Positions 53,157 through 62,173 of a DNA stretch of 64,000 nt are shown here, piece after piece (position 1 is the stretch's first letter; every line of letters begins with the position of its first letter). The position numbers and the translations under genes are program-made. The notes under the pieces are model-generated. The model was not told where the DNA came from and did not search any database. It was given only the letters and a program-made list of their open reading frames with translations. The stretch is from CAKUFA01 sp963646285 (GTDB lineage Bacteria > Bacillota > Clostridia > Christensenellales > Aristaeellaceae): NCBI GenBank assembly GCA_963646285.1, contig CAVIWF010000005.1, positions 1-64,000 on the forward strand, read 5' to 3'.

Positions 53157-54431
53157 TCAGCCCCTTTCCATGGTCACGGTAATGTCCTGCTGATCAAGGG
53201 ATGCGATAACTTCCGGCTTCAAGGTTACCACAGCCATTTCGCCGGGGGTGAAAATGGGCGCCTTCTTTCTGGCAATTTCCCGATCTCCGTTTTTCACCAC
53301 AACGCTGGCACCACGGAACACGCCGCTGGGGCGGAACATCAGATCCACTGCCTGGGTGCCGCCCAAGTGAATCCGTTGGGGCACTACGCCACGCACGCCA
53401 TCCCCATCCTTGACGGCCACCGTTTCACCGGGCGTGATTTTTCCACGGGCATAAGCCGCCGCCGCATGACCCGCCTTAAAGCTTTCATTGGATACATGAT
53501 CCACCAAGTCGTGCACATGCAGCACATTGCCGCAGGCGAAAATGCCGGGAATGCTGGTTTGCAGGCAATCGTCCACTTCTGCGCCGCTGGTCAAAGGCGA
53601 AAGCTTGACCCCTGCCCCCTGGCTCAGCTCATTTTCCGGAATCAGGCCAACGGAAAGCAGCAGGGTATCACAGTCGAAATGGATCTCCGTGCCGGGAATA
53701 GGCTGCCGCTTTTCATCCACCTTGGCAACAGTCACGCCGCTGAGGCGCTCACGGCCTTCAATGTCGATGACCGTGTGGCTCAGGTACAGAGGAATATCAA
53801 AGTCATTCAAGCACTGAACAATATTACGGTTCAGGCCGGAAGAATAGGGCATCAATTCAACGCAAGCAAGCACCTTAGCACCCTGCAGGGTCATGCGGCG
53901 AGCCATGATCAAGCCAATGTCGCCGCTGCCCAGAATCACCACCCGCTTGCCGGGCATGTAGCCTTCCAGATTGACAAATTTCTGTGCAGTGCCGGCACTA
54001 TAAATGCCTGCGCAACGGGTGCCCGGCGTACCCAGAGCGCCCCGGGGACGTTCCCGGCAGCCCATGGCCAGCACGATGGACTTGGCATGAATCAGCTGCA
54101 CACCATGCTCTGCGCTGACGCAGGTCACCACATGATTCGCCTCCACGGACAGCACCGTGGTATCACACTGAATGTTAATGTTCAGCTCACGAGCCCGATC
54201 CACATCCCGCTGGGCGTATTCCGGGCCGGTCAATTCTTCCTTAAAGCGGTGGAGACCAAAACCGTTATGGATGCACTGGCGCAAAATACCGCCGGGGGTA
54301 TGTTCACGTTCCAGTACAAGCAGGCTTTCAATGCCGTCCTCCCGGGCAGCAATGGCCGCCGCCAATCCGGCAGGGCCGCCGCCGATAATCAGCACATCCA
54401 CTTGCAGCATGCCGTTTTCAGTCGCTGTCAT
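53157..54431 (-). CDS. FAD/NAD-dependent oxidoreductase (GlpB-like partner)
   Basis: A 424-residue flavoprotein: the FAD dinucleotide loop GGGPAGLAAAIAA near the N-terminus, EREHTPGGILRQCIH, a second Rossmann GSGDIGLIMARR (about 170-181) and the FACGNVLHVHDLVDHVS motif. It resembles the pyridine nucleotide-disulfide oxidoreductase that pairs with a GlpA-like dehydrogenase in many Firmicutes. GGAGG, nine bases upstream, supports the ATG at 54431 over the in-frame codon at 54458 inside the previous gene. Confidence 0.87.
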   Translation of the reverse strand: MTATENGMLQVDVLIIGGGPAGLAAAIAAREDGIESLLVLEREHTPGGILRQCIHNGFGLHRFKEELTGPEYAQRDVDRARELNINIQCDTTVLSVEANHVVTCVSAEHGVQLIHAKSIVLAMGCRERPRGALGTPGTRCAGIYSAGTAQKFVNLEGYMPGKRVVILGSGDIGLIMARRMTLQGAKVLACVELMPYSSGLNRNIVQCLNDFDIPLYLSHTVIDIEGRERLSGVTVAKVDEKRQPIPGTEIHFDCDTLLLSVGLIPENELSQGAGVKLSPLTSGAEVDDCLQTSIPGIFACGNVLHVHDLVDHVSNESFKAGHAAAAYARGKITPGETVAVKDGDGVRGVVPQRIHLGGTQAVDLMFRPSGVFRGASVVVKNGDREIARKKAPIFTPGEMAVVTLKPEVIASLDQQDITVTMERG

Positions 54432-54432
54432 G

Positions 54433-55887
54433 TCAGTCGTCCTCCTTGATAGCATCATGAATGGTGCCGGTAAGCAGATAGCTGCAGCCGCCGCACTTGG
54501 TAATGGAAGTCATCGGTACATGGAGCTCCTCGGAGAGGATTTCCGCCACACGGGGTGAGCAGAAGCCGCCCTGGCAGCGTCCCATGCCGGCACGGGTACG
54601 GCGCTTGACCCCGTCAATGGTGGTAGCGCCTACAGGACGGCAAATGGCTGCACGAATTTCCGCCTCGGTAACCACCTCGCAACGGCACACCATGCGTCCG
54701 TACAGAGGATCCTTCTTTACAGCCTCTGCACGCTCCTGGGTGGTCATGGCGTAGAAGGGACGGGGCAGCTTATGAGCAGGCTTGTAATTTGCCTTGCGGG
54801 TCAGGTGCTGCTCCTCGGCAATCTCTGCGCCCAGCATTTCAGCAATGGCCGGGGCGGCAGAAAGGCCGGGGCTTTCAATACCCACGGTTTCATAGGCATT
54901 GACTGCACCCTTCACGGCACCGATGACAAAATCCCCCTTGGCTTCATGAGCACGGATGCCGGAGAAGTTGGTAATGGTGCCCCTTGTGGAGGCTCCCGGC
55001 CAGGTCAGGCGGCTCTTCTGCAGCACAAAGGCCAAACCGTCCGCCGTGGTGCGGGTATCCAGTTCATCAGGAATATCCTCTGCCGACGGACCCAGCAGCA
55101 GGTTGCCGTGTACCGTGGGAGAAACAAGCACGCCCTTGCCCATCTTGGTGGGGCACTGGAACATGGTCATATGGAAAGGCAGCGGCGACATCCGATCCAT
55201 CAGGTAATATTGTCCACGGCGGTCAATGATGGTCAGCTTGTCATCACTCATCATATTATGAATCTTTGCAGAGCCTACGCCAGCGCAGTTCACCAGCACC
55301 TTGCAGGTATATTCGCCCTGGGTGGTGGTTACATGCCACAGGCCATCCTCTTCATGCTGAACGCCGGTGACTTCTGTATTCAGGTGGAATGCTGCACCAT
55401 TCAAGGCTGCATGATCTGCCAAGGCAAAGGTCATTTCATAAGGGCTGGTCAGGCCGCTGGTGGGTGCGTACAGGGCGCAGAGCACTTCCGGGTTGGTGTT
55501 AGGTTCCATGGCCAGCACCTGATCCCGCTCAAGGATGCACAAATCCGGCACGCCGTTCGCCTTGCCCTGCTCCAGCAGGGTTTCCAGTGTTTGACGATCC
55601 TCCTGGGTAAAGCCCAGCACCAATGCGCCGGGTCGGCCATAAGAAACCCCCAGCTCCTCAGAAAGGGCAGGATACATGCTGGCGCCTTCCACGTTCAGCT
55701 TGGCTTTCAGCGTACCGGGATGGGCGTCAAACCCGGCATGGACGATGCCGCTGTTGGCCTTGCTGGCACCCTCGGCCACATCACTGCCTCGATCGATCAC
55801 GGTCAGGCTGCCTTCGTAGCGGCTGAGCACTCTTGCAAGGGCACAGCCTGTGACACCTGCACCAATGATGAGTTTATCCGTATACAA
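54433..55887 (-). CDS. FAD-dependent glycerol-3-phosphate dehydrogenase-like protein with BFD-type [2Fe-2S] domain
   Basis: The 484-residue product begins with an FAD fold (IIGAGVTGCALARVLS) and a GlpA/DAO region (VAEGASKANSGIVHAGFDA), with TNFSGIRAH later on. The C-terminal about 80 residues are a bacterioferritin-associated-ferredoxin-like domain: MVCRCEVVT...CRPV..TIDGVKRRTRAGMG then RCQGGFC. It likely oxidises glycerol-3-phosphate or a similar 2-hydroxy acid and passes electrons to the two downstream products. The TTG at 55887, with GGAGG seven bases upstream, is the likely start; the frame is open to 56016. Confidence 0.87.
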   Translation of the reverse strand: MYTDKLIIGAGVTGCALARVLSRYEGSLTVIDRGSDVAEGASKANSGIVHAGFDAHPGTLKAKLNVEGASMYPALSEELGVSYGRPGALVLGFTQEDRQTLETLLEQGKANGVPDLCILERDQVLAMEPNTNPEVLCALYAPTSGLTSPYEMTFALADHAALNGAAFHLNTEVTGVQHEEDGLWHVTTTQGEYTCKVLVNCAGVGSAKIHNMMSDDKLTIIDRRGQYYLMDRMSPLPFHMTMFQCPTKMGKGVLVSPTVHGNLLLGPSAEDIPDELDTRTTADGLAFVLQKSRLTWPGASTRGTITNFSGIRAHEAKGDFVIGAVKGAVNAYETVGIESPGLSAAPAIAEMLGAEIAEEQHLTRKANYKPAHKLPRPFYAMTTQERAEAVKKDPLYGRMVCRCEVVTEAEIRAAICRPVGATTIDGVKRRTRAGMGRCQGGFCSPRVAEILSEELHVPMTSITKCGGCSYLLTGTIHDAIKEDD

Positions 55888-55935
55888 AGAGAATTCCTCC
55901 CCTGCTGCCGGGATGTCCGGCGTTGTCTGCCTGTT

Positions 55936-55941
55936 AGTATA
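55936..55941 (-). promoter_or_regulatory. Extended -10 promoter of the glycerol-3-phosphate dehydrogenase-like operon
   Basis: Minus strand TGCTATACT is a TGn-extended -10 (TATACT at 55941-55936). The -35 region is poor, so activation may be needed. Confidence 0.55.
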
Positions 55942-55979
55942 GCACACTTTTGGGTGAAGGGAAAGAAAATCGCAAGAAA

Positions 55980-56016
55980 ATGTGCAAAAGGATTTGTGTT
56001 TTCGCATCTTGCACAT
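55980..56016. promoter_or_regulatory. Inverted repeat upstream of that promoter (candidate operator)
   Basis: ATGTGCAA (55980-55987) and TTGCACAT (56009-56016) are perfect inverted 8-bp arms 21 bp apart, about 40-75 bp upstream of the -10 box. Confidence 0.5.
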
Positions 56017-56068
56017 ATTTTATTGTGTACATTTGTGACAAGCAACATTTAGCTTTCAATAATGAAAC

Positions 56069-56107
56069 GAGGGCTGCAAAGGAGCAAGACTCTCCTTCAC
56101 AGCCCTC
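56069..56107 (-). terminator. Terminator of the 56127-56735 gene
   Basis: GAGGGCTG pairs with CAGCCCTC (56069-56076 with 56100-56107); an inner AAGGAG/CTCCTT pair extends it; GTTTCATT follows on the minus strand. Confidence 0.65.
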
Positions 56108-56126
56108 AGGAACCGATTCAGAAGAA

Positions 56127-56735
56127 TTAGTAGTACAAGTCTGCGTTCAAGGAGAAAATGCCAACCTTCATTTCAGCATCATAGAGCACGATGGTCATGG
56201 CAATGGAAGCGTCCTCTTCCCCAACACTTGCCTTTTCCACGAAGCTGCAATACCAGTTGGTGGCCGTAACAGGATCCGGTATACCACCTAAGTTGCGGGT
56301 AACGGTCATGTAGTAATCATCCAGGTTCAAACCACATGCAGTGAAAATCTCCTGAATTTTTGCGTCCAAAGCCGCATCCGAATGATAGGAAGCGTCATGG
56401 GCATCAAAGTAGCCAGTCAGGACAGCCTTCAGCTCCTCGGCAGAGGAGATTTGATAAACCTGCTGACGAACAGCCAGGCTATCGTCAGATTCAAAGTTAA
56501 TCCATCCAATAGCATCAAACACAGCGTTAGCAGCAACCTTCTCCTGCTCCGTAAGCTCATCCTCATACTGGGTGCAGAGCGCATCAAAATGATCCTTGTA
56601 CACATTTTCCAAGTCATCATCGATTGCCGCACCGGAAACGGAATCAATCGCTGCTGTTTCTGCACAGGCACCGGTAGAAAGAAGCAGCACAACAGCAAAA
56701 AGAAGGCAGCAAAGTCTCCGCAGGAAGTTCATCAT
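56127..56735 (-). CDS. Secreted hypothetical protein
   Basis: A 202-residue exported protein with a signal peptide (MMNFLRRLCCLLFAVVLLL then STGACA-ET). The mature part is acidic and helical early on (DDDLENVYKDHFDALCTQYE) and ends with beta strands (AMTIVLYDAEMKVGIFS). I recognise no family. It ends in a terminator and is followed upstream by a second small secreted protein gene on the same strand. Confidence 0.7.
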   Translation of the reverse strand: MMNFLRRLCCLLFAVVLLLSTGACAETAAIDSVSGAAIDDDLENVYKDHFDALCTQYEDELTEQEKVAANAVFDAIGWINFESDDSLAVRQQVYQISSAEELKAVLTGYFDAHDASYHSDAALDAKIQEIFTACGLNLDDYYMTVTRNLGGIPDPVTATNWYCSFVEKASVGEEDASIAMTIVLYDAEMKVGIFSLNADLYY

Positions 56736-56808
56736 GTTTCTTCATCTCCTTATACAGCACGTCAAAAGTCAGGCAGGAAGAGAGGAATTTTTCACTTACC
56801 CGTCAGCA

Positions 56809-57300
56809 TCAATCAGAAATGGTTATTTTGCCCGTAAACTTATAACCACTGTACTCCGTTTTTGAGAGCTTCACATAGAAAGCAGTTCCTTTGCTGATTC
56901 CGCTTACAGTGAATGAGTAGCTCGACTTTGTCTTGGAGACTTTCACAGAAGCAGGCGAGACCGTCGCGCTCTTCCAAGTCGAGCCATTCCAGTAAAACGC
57001 TTTAACATAAACTGTAGGCTTACTAGAACTGCTAAAGTTCATGTAAGCATCATCAAGCGTCACAGTGACTTTCCCATCAGAAGGTACCTTGATAGCTTTC
57101 GTGGTAGTGTAGCTAGCAAAGTTGAAAGTGCTGGTGTAGTTAGAGCTGCTCAAATCAAAGGGATTATCAACATTGCTGTTCGGATCAGCACACAAGTTGA
57201 TCATCTGGTCATCAAACATGACAGCGGTGTCAGCACTTGCAAAAGCAAAGCATCCCACGACCATCACGCAAAGCAACATGGCTAGAAAAAACTTCTTCAT
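56809..57300 (-). CDS. Secreted hypothetical beta-rich protein
   Basis: A 163-residue exported protein: signal peptide MKKFFLAMLLCVMVVGCFA, cleavage near ASA-DT, then a Ser/Thr/Lys/Tyr-rich mature chain of likely beta-sandwich structure (KVTVTLDDAYMNFSSSSK, YVKAFYWNGSTWKSATV, FYVKLSKTEYSGYKFTGKI), reminiscent of small surface or pre-peptidase-C-type domains. No family is assigned. GGAAAGGAAAC precedes the ATG at 57300. The upstream region carries paired 11-bp direct repeats next to a TATAAT box, so it looks controlled by a PhoB/WalR-type regulator. Confidence 0.72.
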   Translation of the reverse strand: MKKFFLAMLLCVMVVGCFAFASADTAVMFDDQMINLCADPNSNVDNPFDLSSSNYTSTFNFASYTTTKAIKVPSDGKVTVTLDDAYMNFSSSSKPTVYVKAFYWNGSTWKSATVSPASVKVSKTKSSYSFTVSGISKGTAFYVKLSKTEYSGYKFTGKITISD

Positions 57301-57394
57301 TCTAGTTTCCTTTCCGGACAACTCTTGTCCTAACGCTAGTCAATCAAGTACTCGCAGCAAAGAAAATGCTTGTGCCTCTCTTCCTGTCATCATT

Positions 57395-57448
57395 ATTATA
57401 CCATATGAACCTTATGTGAACCTTAAGAACTTGTAAATGAATTGTAAA
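57395..57448 (-). promoter_or_regulatory. Activator-type promoter with two pairs of 11-bp direct repeats
   Basis: On the minus strand TATAAT (57400-57395) has no -35 box. Instead TTCATA (57409-57404) and TTCACA (57420-57415) lie 11 bp apart just upstream, and TTTACA occurs twice, 11 bp apart, at 57437-57432 and 57448-57443. Read on the plus strand the distal pair is TGTAAA-N5-TGTAAA, which fits the WalR consensus; on the minus strand it also resembles PhoP boxes. Confidence 0.6.
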
Positions 57449-57498
57449 TTCTAGCGAAGAATTCTAAACGCTCATCGTCCTTTCCATTTTTGTTATGC

Positions 57499-57527
57499 TT
57501 GCATCATGGGGCTTTCTTCTATATAAT
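57499..57527 (+). promoter_or_regulatory. Promoter of the MATE transporter
   Basis: TTGCAT (57499-57504), 17-bp spacer, TATAAT (57522-57527). Confidence 0.8.
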
Positions 57528-57573
57528 AGAAAAGACGTGATACAAAAAGAAGCAAACCACTTGGAGGCACACA

Positions 57574-58932
57574 ATGCGTTCAAAGCAAAATGACGCCGAT
57601 ATGACCCAAGGCGTTATCTGGAAGCATCTTGTTCGGTTTACCCTGCCCATGATTTTGGGCTTGCTGTTTCAGCAGCTGTATAACACAGTGGATACCCTGG
57701 TCGTAGGGCAGTTTGTCGGCACGGAAGCTTTGGCAGCAGTAGGCAGCACCACCAGCATTGTCAACATGCTGGTAGGGCTAAGTGCCGGGCTTTCCACCGG
57801 CACCAGCGTGGTCATCAGCCAGCGCTATGGCGCCCATGATACCAAAGGGCTTCACGATGCGGTGCAGACCACCATTGCCGTAACGCTGATCTTGTGCGCC
57901 CTCTTCACTGCCATCGGCATTGCCATTGTTCGCCCCATGCTGAACATGATGTCCACCCCGGAAGAAGTATTCGGCGAAGCTGAAACCTACCTGACCATTT
58001 ATTTCAGCGGCATTGCCGGTTTGCTGATTTACAACATGGGGTCCGGCATTCTCCGTGCCGTAGGCGATTCCCGGCATCCCCTGTACTTTCTGGTGTTTTC
58101 CGCACTGATGAACACGGTGATGGACCTGCTGTTTGTGGTGGTATTCAAAATGGGCGTAGCAGGGGTGGCCTGGGCTACCATCATTGCCCAGTTCTGTTCA
58201 GCCATTTTGGTGCTGTATACCCTGTCCCAGGACGGTGCGCCCTATTGCATCAAGTGGAAGAGCTTGGGCATCCGCAAGGACATGCTGAAGGAAATTCTCC
58301 GCATTGGTCTTCCCTCCGGCGTGCAGCAGGGGCTGACCTCTTTCTCCAACGTATTCGTGCAATCCTACATCAATGCTTTCGGAGCGGCTTGCATGGCTGG
58401 TTACAGCAGTTACAACAAGTTGGACGCTTTCATTCTTATTCCTGCCCAGGCAATTTCCATGGCCTCCACCACTTTTGTCGGGCAGAACTGGGGTGCAAGC
58501 AAGCAGGACCGTGCCCGGAAAGGCATGTGGCAGGCGCTGGGCATGAGCCTTGTCTGCACCATTGTGCTGACCCTGGGCATGCTGCTGCTGGCTCGTCCCC
58601 TGCTCCGCTTCTTCAGCCCGGATGAAGACGTGATCCGCTACGGCGTGCGGTTCATCACCATTATGACGCCCTTCTACTTTGTCATCAGCTTCTACCAAAT
58701 CTTTGCCGGAGCCCTGCGTGGTGTCGGCAGTGCAACAGCGCCCATGGTCATTATGCTGGGTTCCTTCGTGGTCTTCCGGCAAATCTACCTGTATGTTGCC
58801 CAGCAGGCGGGGCTTGGCTTTGTCGGCGTGGCGTTGGGCTATCCCATGGGGTGGATTGTCTGCTCCCTCGCCCTGTCCATTGCCTACAGCCGGAGCAAGC
58901 TTGCCAAGAAGCATTGTGTTCAGCAAGGCTGA
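57574..58932 (+). CDS. MATE-family efflux transporter
   Basis: A 452-residue, 12-helix membrane protein. The MATE hallmark is near the N-terminus (HLVRFTLPMILGLLFQQLY then NTVDTLVVGQFVG), followed by TGTSVVISQRYGAHD and, at the start of the second half, GLPSGVQQGLTSFSNVFVQ. Such proteins export cationic drugs or metabolites using Na+ or H+ gradients. GGAGG precedes the ATG. Its terminator is shared with the convergent CorC-family gene. Confidence 0.93.
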   Translation: MRSKQNDADMTQGVIWKHLVRFTLPMILGLLFQQLYNTVDTLVVGQFVGTEALAAVGSTTSIVNMLVGLSAGLSTGTSVVISQRYGAHDTKGLHDAVQTTIAVTLILCALFTAIGIAIVRPMLNMMSTPEEVFGEAETYLTIYFSGIAGLLIYNMGSGILRAVGDSRHPLYFLVFSALMNTVMDLLFVVVFKMGVAGVAWATIIAQFCSAILVLYTLSQDGAPYCIKWKSLGIRKDMLKEILRIGLPSGVQQGLTSFSNVFVQSYINAFGAACMAGYSSYNKLDAFILIPAQAISMASTTFVGQNWGASKQDRARKGMWQALGMSLVCTIVLTLGMLLLARPLLRFFSPDEDVIRYGVRFITIMTPFYFVISFYQIFAGALRGVGSATAPMVIMLGSFVVFRQIYLYVAQQAGLGFVGVALGYPMGWIVCSLALSIAYSRSKLAKKHCVQQG

Positions 58933-58960
58933 ATGCAAAATTTTCAAAGAGAATAAATGC

Positions 58961-59000
58961 AAGGGTCGGAAGAACGATTGGCATCGCTTCCGACCCTTTG
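58961..59000. terminator. Bidirectional terminator between MATE and CorC-family genes
   Basis: AAGGGTCGGAA (58961-58971) pairs with TTCCGACCCTT (58988-58998), followed by TG then TTT on plus. Confidence 0.8.
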
Positions 59001-59001
59001 T

Positions 59002-60354
59002 TTATGCTTCTGTATCTGATGCATCTTCATCAGGTTCCGGCTTGATGATTTTGCTGACCAGTGCCGTTTCTACCCGATGCTCTTCCATCTTTTCTACCTT
59101 AATGTGCAGACCGTCCACATCCACTTCCGGCTGACTGCCGTCCATGGGAATGGTGGTAAACTGGCTGAACACCAGCCCACCCAGTGTATCGTAATCCTCA
59201 TTCTGGGGCAGCTCAATTTCCAGTGCTTCCGCCACATCCTCAAGGCCTGCTGTGCCGGTTATGCGCCAAAGGTTTTCGCCCAAGCGGGTAATATCCGCCA
59301 TCACCTGAGGATCGAACTCATCGTAAATGTTGCCCACGATTTCTTCCAGCAGGTCTTCCATGGTGACAACACCGCTCATGCCGCCGTACTCATCCACCAC
59401 CACAGCCATGTGCACTTTCTTCTTCTGCATGTCACGGAAAAGCACATCTGCCTGTACCGTTTCCGGCACAAAGTAAGCAGGGCGGATAATTTCACGCAGC
59501 GGGCGGGGCGAAGGTTTCCGCTGCTCCAGCAAGTAGTTCCGTGTACTCAGCACACCGATGATGTCATCCATGTCCTCATCATACACAGGAAAGCGGCTCA
59601 AGCCGGACTCCACAATGGTTTTGATCACGTTCTCCGGGGTTTCCTCCACCCAGATGCTGGTCACATCCGTGCGGTGGGTCATCACATCTTCAGCGGAATG
59701 ATTGTTGAACTCAAATATGTTCTCAATCATTTCCTTCTCTGCCTCTTCAATGGTGCCGCTTTCGCCGCCCATATCCACCAGCATACGGATTTCTTCTTCC
59801 GTGACTTCCTCCGGCTTGGCATTGGGATCAATGCCGATCAAACGCAAAACGCCATTGGTGGTCTTATGAATCAGCCACACCAGGGGATGAAAAACCTTTT
59901 CCAGCACAGTAAGCACGCCGCAGGTGAGCCGTGCTGCCTTCTCCGGGTGCTGAAGGGCAATCTTCCGCGGCACATAGCCGCCCAGCACCAGGGTGATGAA
60001 TGCCAGCACCAAGGTCAGGATGACCACGCAAAGGGTCTGCAATGAGCTTGCTTCCATGGTCATGCCCCATTGGCTGAAGGTTTGCGCCAGTCTCGGGGCA
60101 AAGTGCAGCGCCGCAAAAGCACTGCTGAACAGGGCAACCAGGGTCAAGCACACCTGCACGGTGCCCAAATATTTCTCCGGCTCATCCGCCAGCTTCAGCA
60201 GGTTTGCGGCGGAATCGTCACCGTCTTCCACTTCGTGACGCAGCTTCCCATCATTCAGGGAGGTTACGGCCGCCTGCATGGCCGAAAGAAAGCCGCTGAG
60301 GAGAATGAAAAGAAGCTGCAGCAGTAGAGGACCGCCCAACGGGTCGGATGACAA
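59002..60354 (-). CDS. Hemolysin/CorC-family protein (DUF21-CBS-CBS-CorC_HlyC)
   Basis: The 450-residue product has an N-terminal DUF21 membrane region (three or four helices, to about residue 180), a CBS pair (about 205-330; [31 protein letters not shown], then [23 protein letters not shown]) and a C-terminal CorC_HlyC domain. Relatives of CNNM transporters export or balance Mg2+ or Co2+. AAGGAG supports the TTG at 60354 (a GTG at 60363 is also open but is too near that site). Confidence 0.9.
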   Translation of the reverse strand: MSSDPLGGPLLLQLLFILLSGFLSAMQAAVTSLNDGKLRHEVEDGDDSAANLLKLADEPEKYLGTVQVCLTLVALFSSAFAALHFAPRLAQTFSQWGMTMEASSLQTLCVVILTLVLAFITLVLGGYVPRKIALQHPEKAARLTCGVLTVLEKVFHPLVWLIHKTTNGVLRLIGIDPNAKPEEVTEEEIRMLVDMGGESGTIEEAEKEMIENIFEFNNHSAEDVMTHRTDVTSIWVEETPENVIKTIVESGLSRFPVYDEDMDDIIGVLSTRNYLLEQRKPSPRPLREIIRPAYFVPETVQADVLFRDMQKKKVHMAVVVDEYGGMSGVVTMEDLLEEIVGNIYDEFDPQVMADITRLGENLWRITGTAGLEDVAEALEIELPQNEDYDTLGGLVFSQFTTIPMDGSQPEVDVDGLHIKVEKMEEHRVETALVSKIIKPEPDEDASDTEA

Positions 60355-60444
60355 AAAAATCACTCCTTACAAAATCGATGAAACGTTGCAGTGCACAGTC
60401 ATTCATGCATCTGCAGAGAGGCGTTCTTATGCTTCTCCATAGTA

Positions 60445-60472
60445 AGTATAGCATAATTATTGCCAAAAACAA
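60445..60472 (-). promoter_or_regulatory. Promoter of the CorC-family gene, overlapping an upstream terminator
   Basis: Minus strand TTGTTT (60472-60467), 16-bp spacer, TGC-extended TATACT (60450-60445). The -35 box is part of the T-tract of the terminator at 60464-60504. Confidence 0.55.
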
Positions 60473-60504
60473 GGGGCAGGATGCAATTGCCTGCACCCTG
60501 CCCC
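60464..60504 (-). terminator. Terminator of the large secreted protein gene
   Basis: GGGGCAGG (60473-60480) pairs with CCTGCCCC (60497-60504); on the minus strand TTGTTTTT follows. About 20 bp past the stop at 60525. Confidence 0.85.
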
Positions 60505-60524
60505 GAGAAAAGCGTTCTATTCGA

Positions 60525-62018
60525 TTAGTTGTTGCCGCTCGTCAGCGCCTGCAAAATGCTGGTGGGCAGGTTTTGCAGAATCAGCAGAAGGTTGGTCTGG
60601 GCAGAGGTCATTGCCTCTTCAAAATAGGCAGACAGTTCTTCCTCCGTCATTTGTCCGGGATGCACAGCATTCTGGGCATCAATGGCATCAGCTGCCTTGT
60701 CGGTTGCCTCGTCCACCGTAATGGTCACCATGGGAGCCTTGCTGTCGTTCAGGTAGAAGGCAATGGTCTTGGCGCCCACTGCATCCTTGCCATCAAAGGA
60801 AGCGGTTTCCTGCACGTTTACGCTCAGGCTGGTACGGTTCACATCCGTGCCGTCGCCGGAGAAGGCAAACCTGTACGTCACATCAGAGGAAGCCTGGGTG
60901 TCCCCGTTTTCCTTGGTGCCCTCTGCAGTGAAGCTCATCATTTCCAGCACCGTGCCGTCTGCCTTTACATAAGACAAGGCTGCACCGTAGGAGACTTTCT
61001 TTTCCGCACCAGCCAAGTAATCCACAGACAGCACAGCGTCGGAATCATCGCTGGTCATGGTCGCCGTCAGGGAGTGCCCCGTGCCGTCAGCCGTACCCAA
61101 ACGATTGTAAACAATGGCCATGGGCAGCACCGTTTCCTCTGCATCCGCCTTGGGGGTCAGTGTGCAGGAGGCGTGCACGGTTTCATTGTTGGCGTTGGTC
61201 ATTGCAACCAGAACAATATCCTCATAGTTGGACATTGCTTTTTCCGCCGCATCCGGCAGGCCTTCGAAGAACTCATCCTCGGTGACTTTCTGACCGTTCA
61301 GGGTGTAGGTCACATTGGCCTGACGGAGCACAGCCATCAGCCCTTCGTTGCTGTGGTAGGAGTCTGCAAACACCTTCACCACATCTTTCACATCTTCAGC
61401 AGTGATGGTCATGGTCATTTTGGTGGTTGCAGGTTCATGATCCTTGGTCTGTTCTGTCACTTCTTCGGTAACCATGCGGGCACTCATCCGCTCCATGACC
61501 GTCGTGAAACCTTCCAGATCAAAGGTGAAGCTGCTGAAGGCATCGTGCACCGTATTGGTGATATTCGTCCAACTGTTGGTGGCCAAGTTTTCCACTATGC
61601 CGGTTACATCCACGCCGGCTGCATCCCCCAGCATGGTCATCAGCCGCTTGGAAAAGTCCACGGCTTCATCAGCGGTGAAGGCAACAGGCTTATCCAGCAA
61701 AGAGGTGGACAGGTAAAGCGTATCATCCTTCACCTGGGTATCGAAGGTCAACACCTTCACACTGTTCAGGCTGACAGACAGGCCGCTTACATCCCCATCT
61801 GCGCCCACCTTGGTGCTGAAGGTCAGTGCATTCAGCAGATCCTTCGCCATGGCAGCAGTCGTGCCGTCCAAAGGCAGATCACCGGGGGTAAAGGAAACGT
61901 CTGTATACAGGGTGCGTCCTTCCGGCATGGCCATAATCTCCGCCGGAGTAGCAGCCAAGCTCACAACCGGCAAAATCAGCATCAGGAGCGCCAGGAGCAT
62001 GGAGAGCAATTTGCGCAT
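60525..62018 (-). CDS. Secreted hypothetical protein, about 500 residues
   Basis: A 497-residue exported protein: signal peptide MRKLLSMLLALLMLILPVV, cleavage near SLA-AT. The mature chain alternates beta strands and amphipathic helices, with long Thr/Asp/Ala-rich stretches (VSGLSVSLNSVKVLTFDTQ early, FAFSGDGTDVNRTSLSVNV late). It could be a substrate-sensing or structural envelope protein; I know no family. The gene is open 44 codons further up, but GGAGG is right before the ATG at 62018. Its promoter is a full consensus, so expression is probably high. Confidence 0.72.
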   Translation of the reverse strand: MRKLLSMLLALLMLILPVVSLAATPAEIMAMPEGRTLYTDVSFTPGDLPLDGTTAAMAKDLLNALTFSTKVGADGDVSGLSVSLNSVKVLTFDTQVKDDTLYLSTSLLDKPVAFTADEAVDFSKRLMTMLGDAAGVDVTGIVENLATNSWTNITNTVHDAFSSFTFDLEGFTTVMERMSARMVTEEVTEQTKDHEPATTKMTMTITAEDVKDVVKVFADSYHSNEGLMAVLRQANVTYTLNGQKVTEDEFFEGLPDAAEKAMSNYEDIVLVAMTNANNETVHASCTLTPKADAEETVLPMAIVYNRLGTADGTGHSLTATMTSDDSDAVLSVDYLAGAEKKVSYGAALSYVKADGTVLEMMSFTAEGTKENGDTQASSDVTYRFAFSGDGTDVNRTSLSVNVQETASFDGKDAVGAKTIAFYLNDSKAPMVTITVDEATDKAADAIDAQNAVHPGQMTEEELSAYFEEAMTSAQTNLLLILQNLPTSILQALTSGNN

Positions 62019-62057
62019 TGAATCATTCCTCCGTCTTTTTTCTTGGTACCTGCCTCG

Positions 62058-62086
62058 ATTATAAAAGAGGGAAAAATGTCTGTCAA
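62058..62086 (-). promoter_or_regulatory. Full-consensus promoter of the large secreted protein
   Basis: Minus strand TTGACA (62086-62081), 17-bp spacer, TATAAT (62063-62058). Confidence 0.85.
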
Positions 62087-62138
62087 CAAGGGAGTTGTAA
62101 CAAATCAGCACCCTGCGCCTGAGCAAAGACTGTGCCCC

Positions 62139-62167
62139 TTGCATTTCCATCTTTGACCTGCTATAAT
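62139..62167 (+). promoter_or_regulatory. Sigma-A promoter of the ctsR operon
   Basis: TTGCAT (62139-62144), 17-bp spacer, TATAAT (62162-62167), with the CtsR operator directly downstream. A TTTGACC lies in the spacer. Confidence 0.85.
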
Positions 62168-62173
62168 GATATT

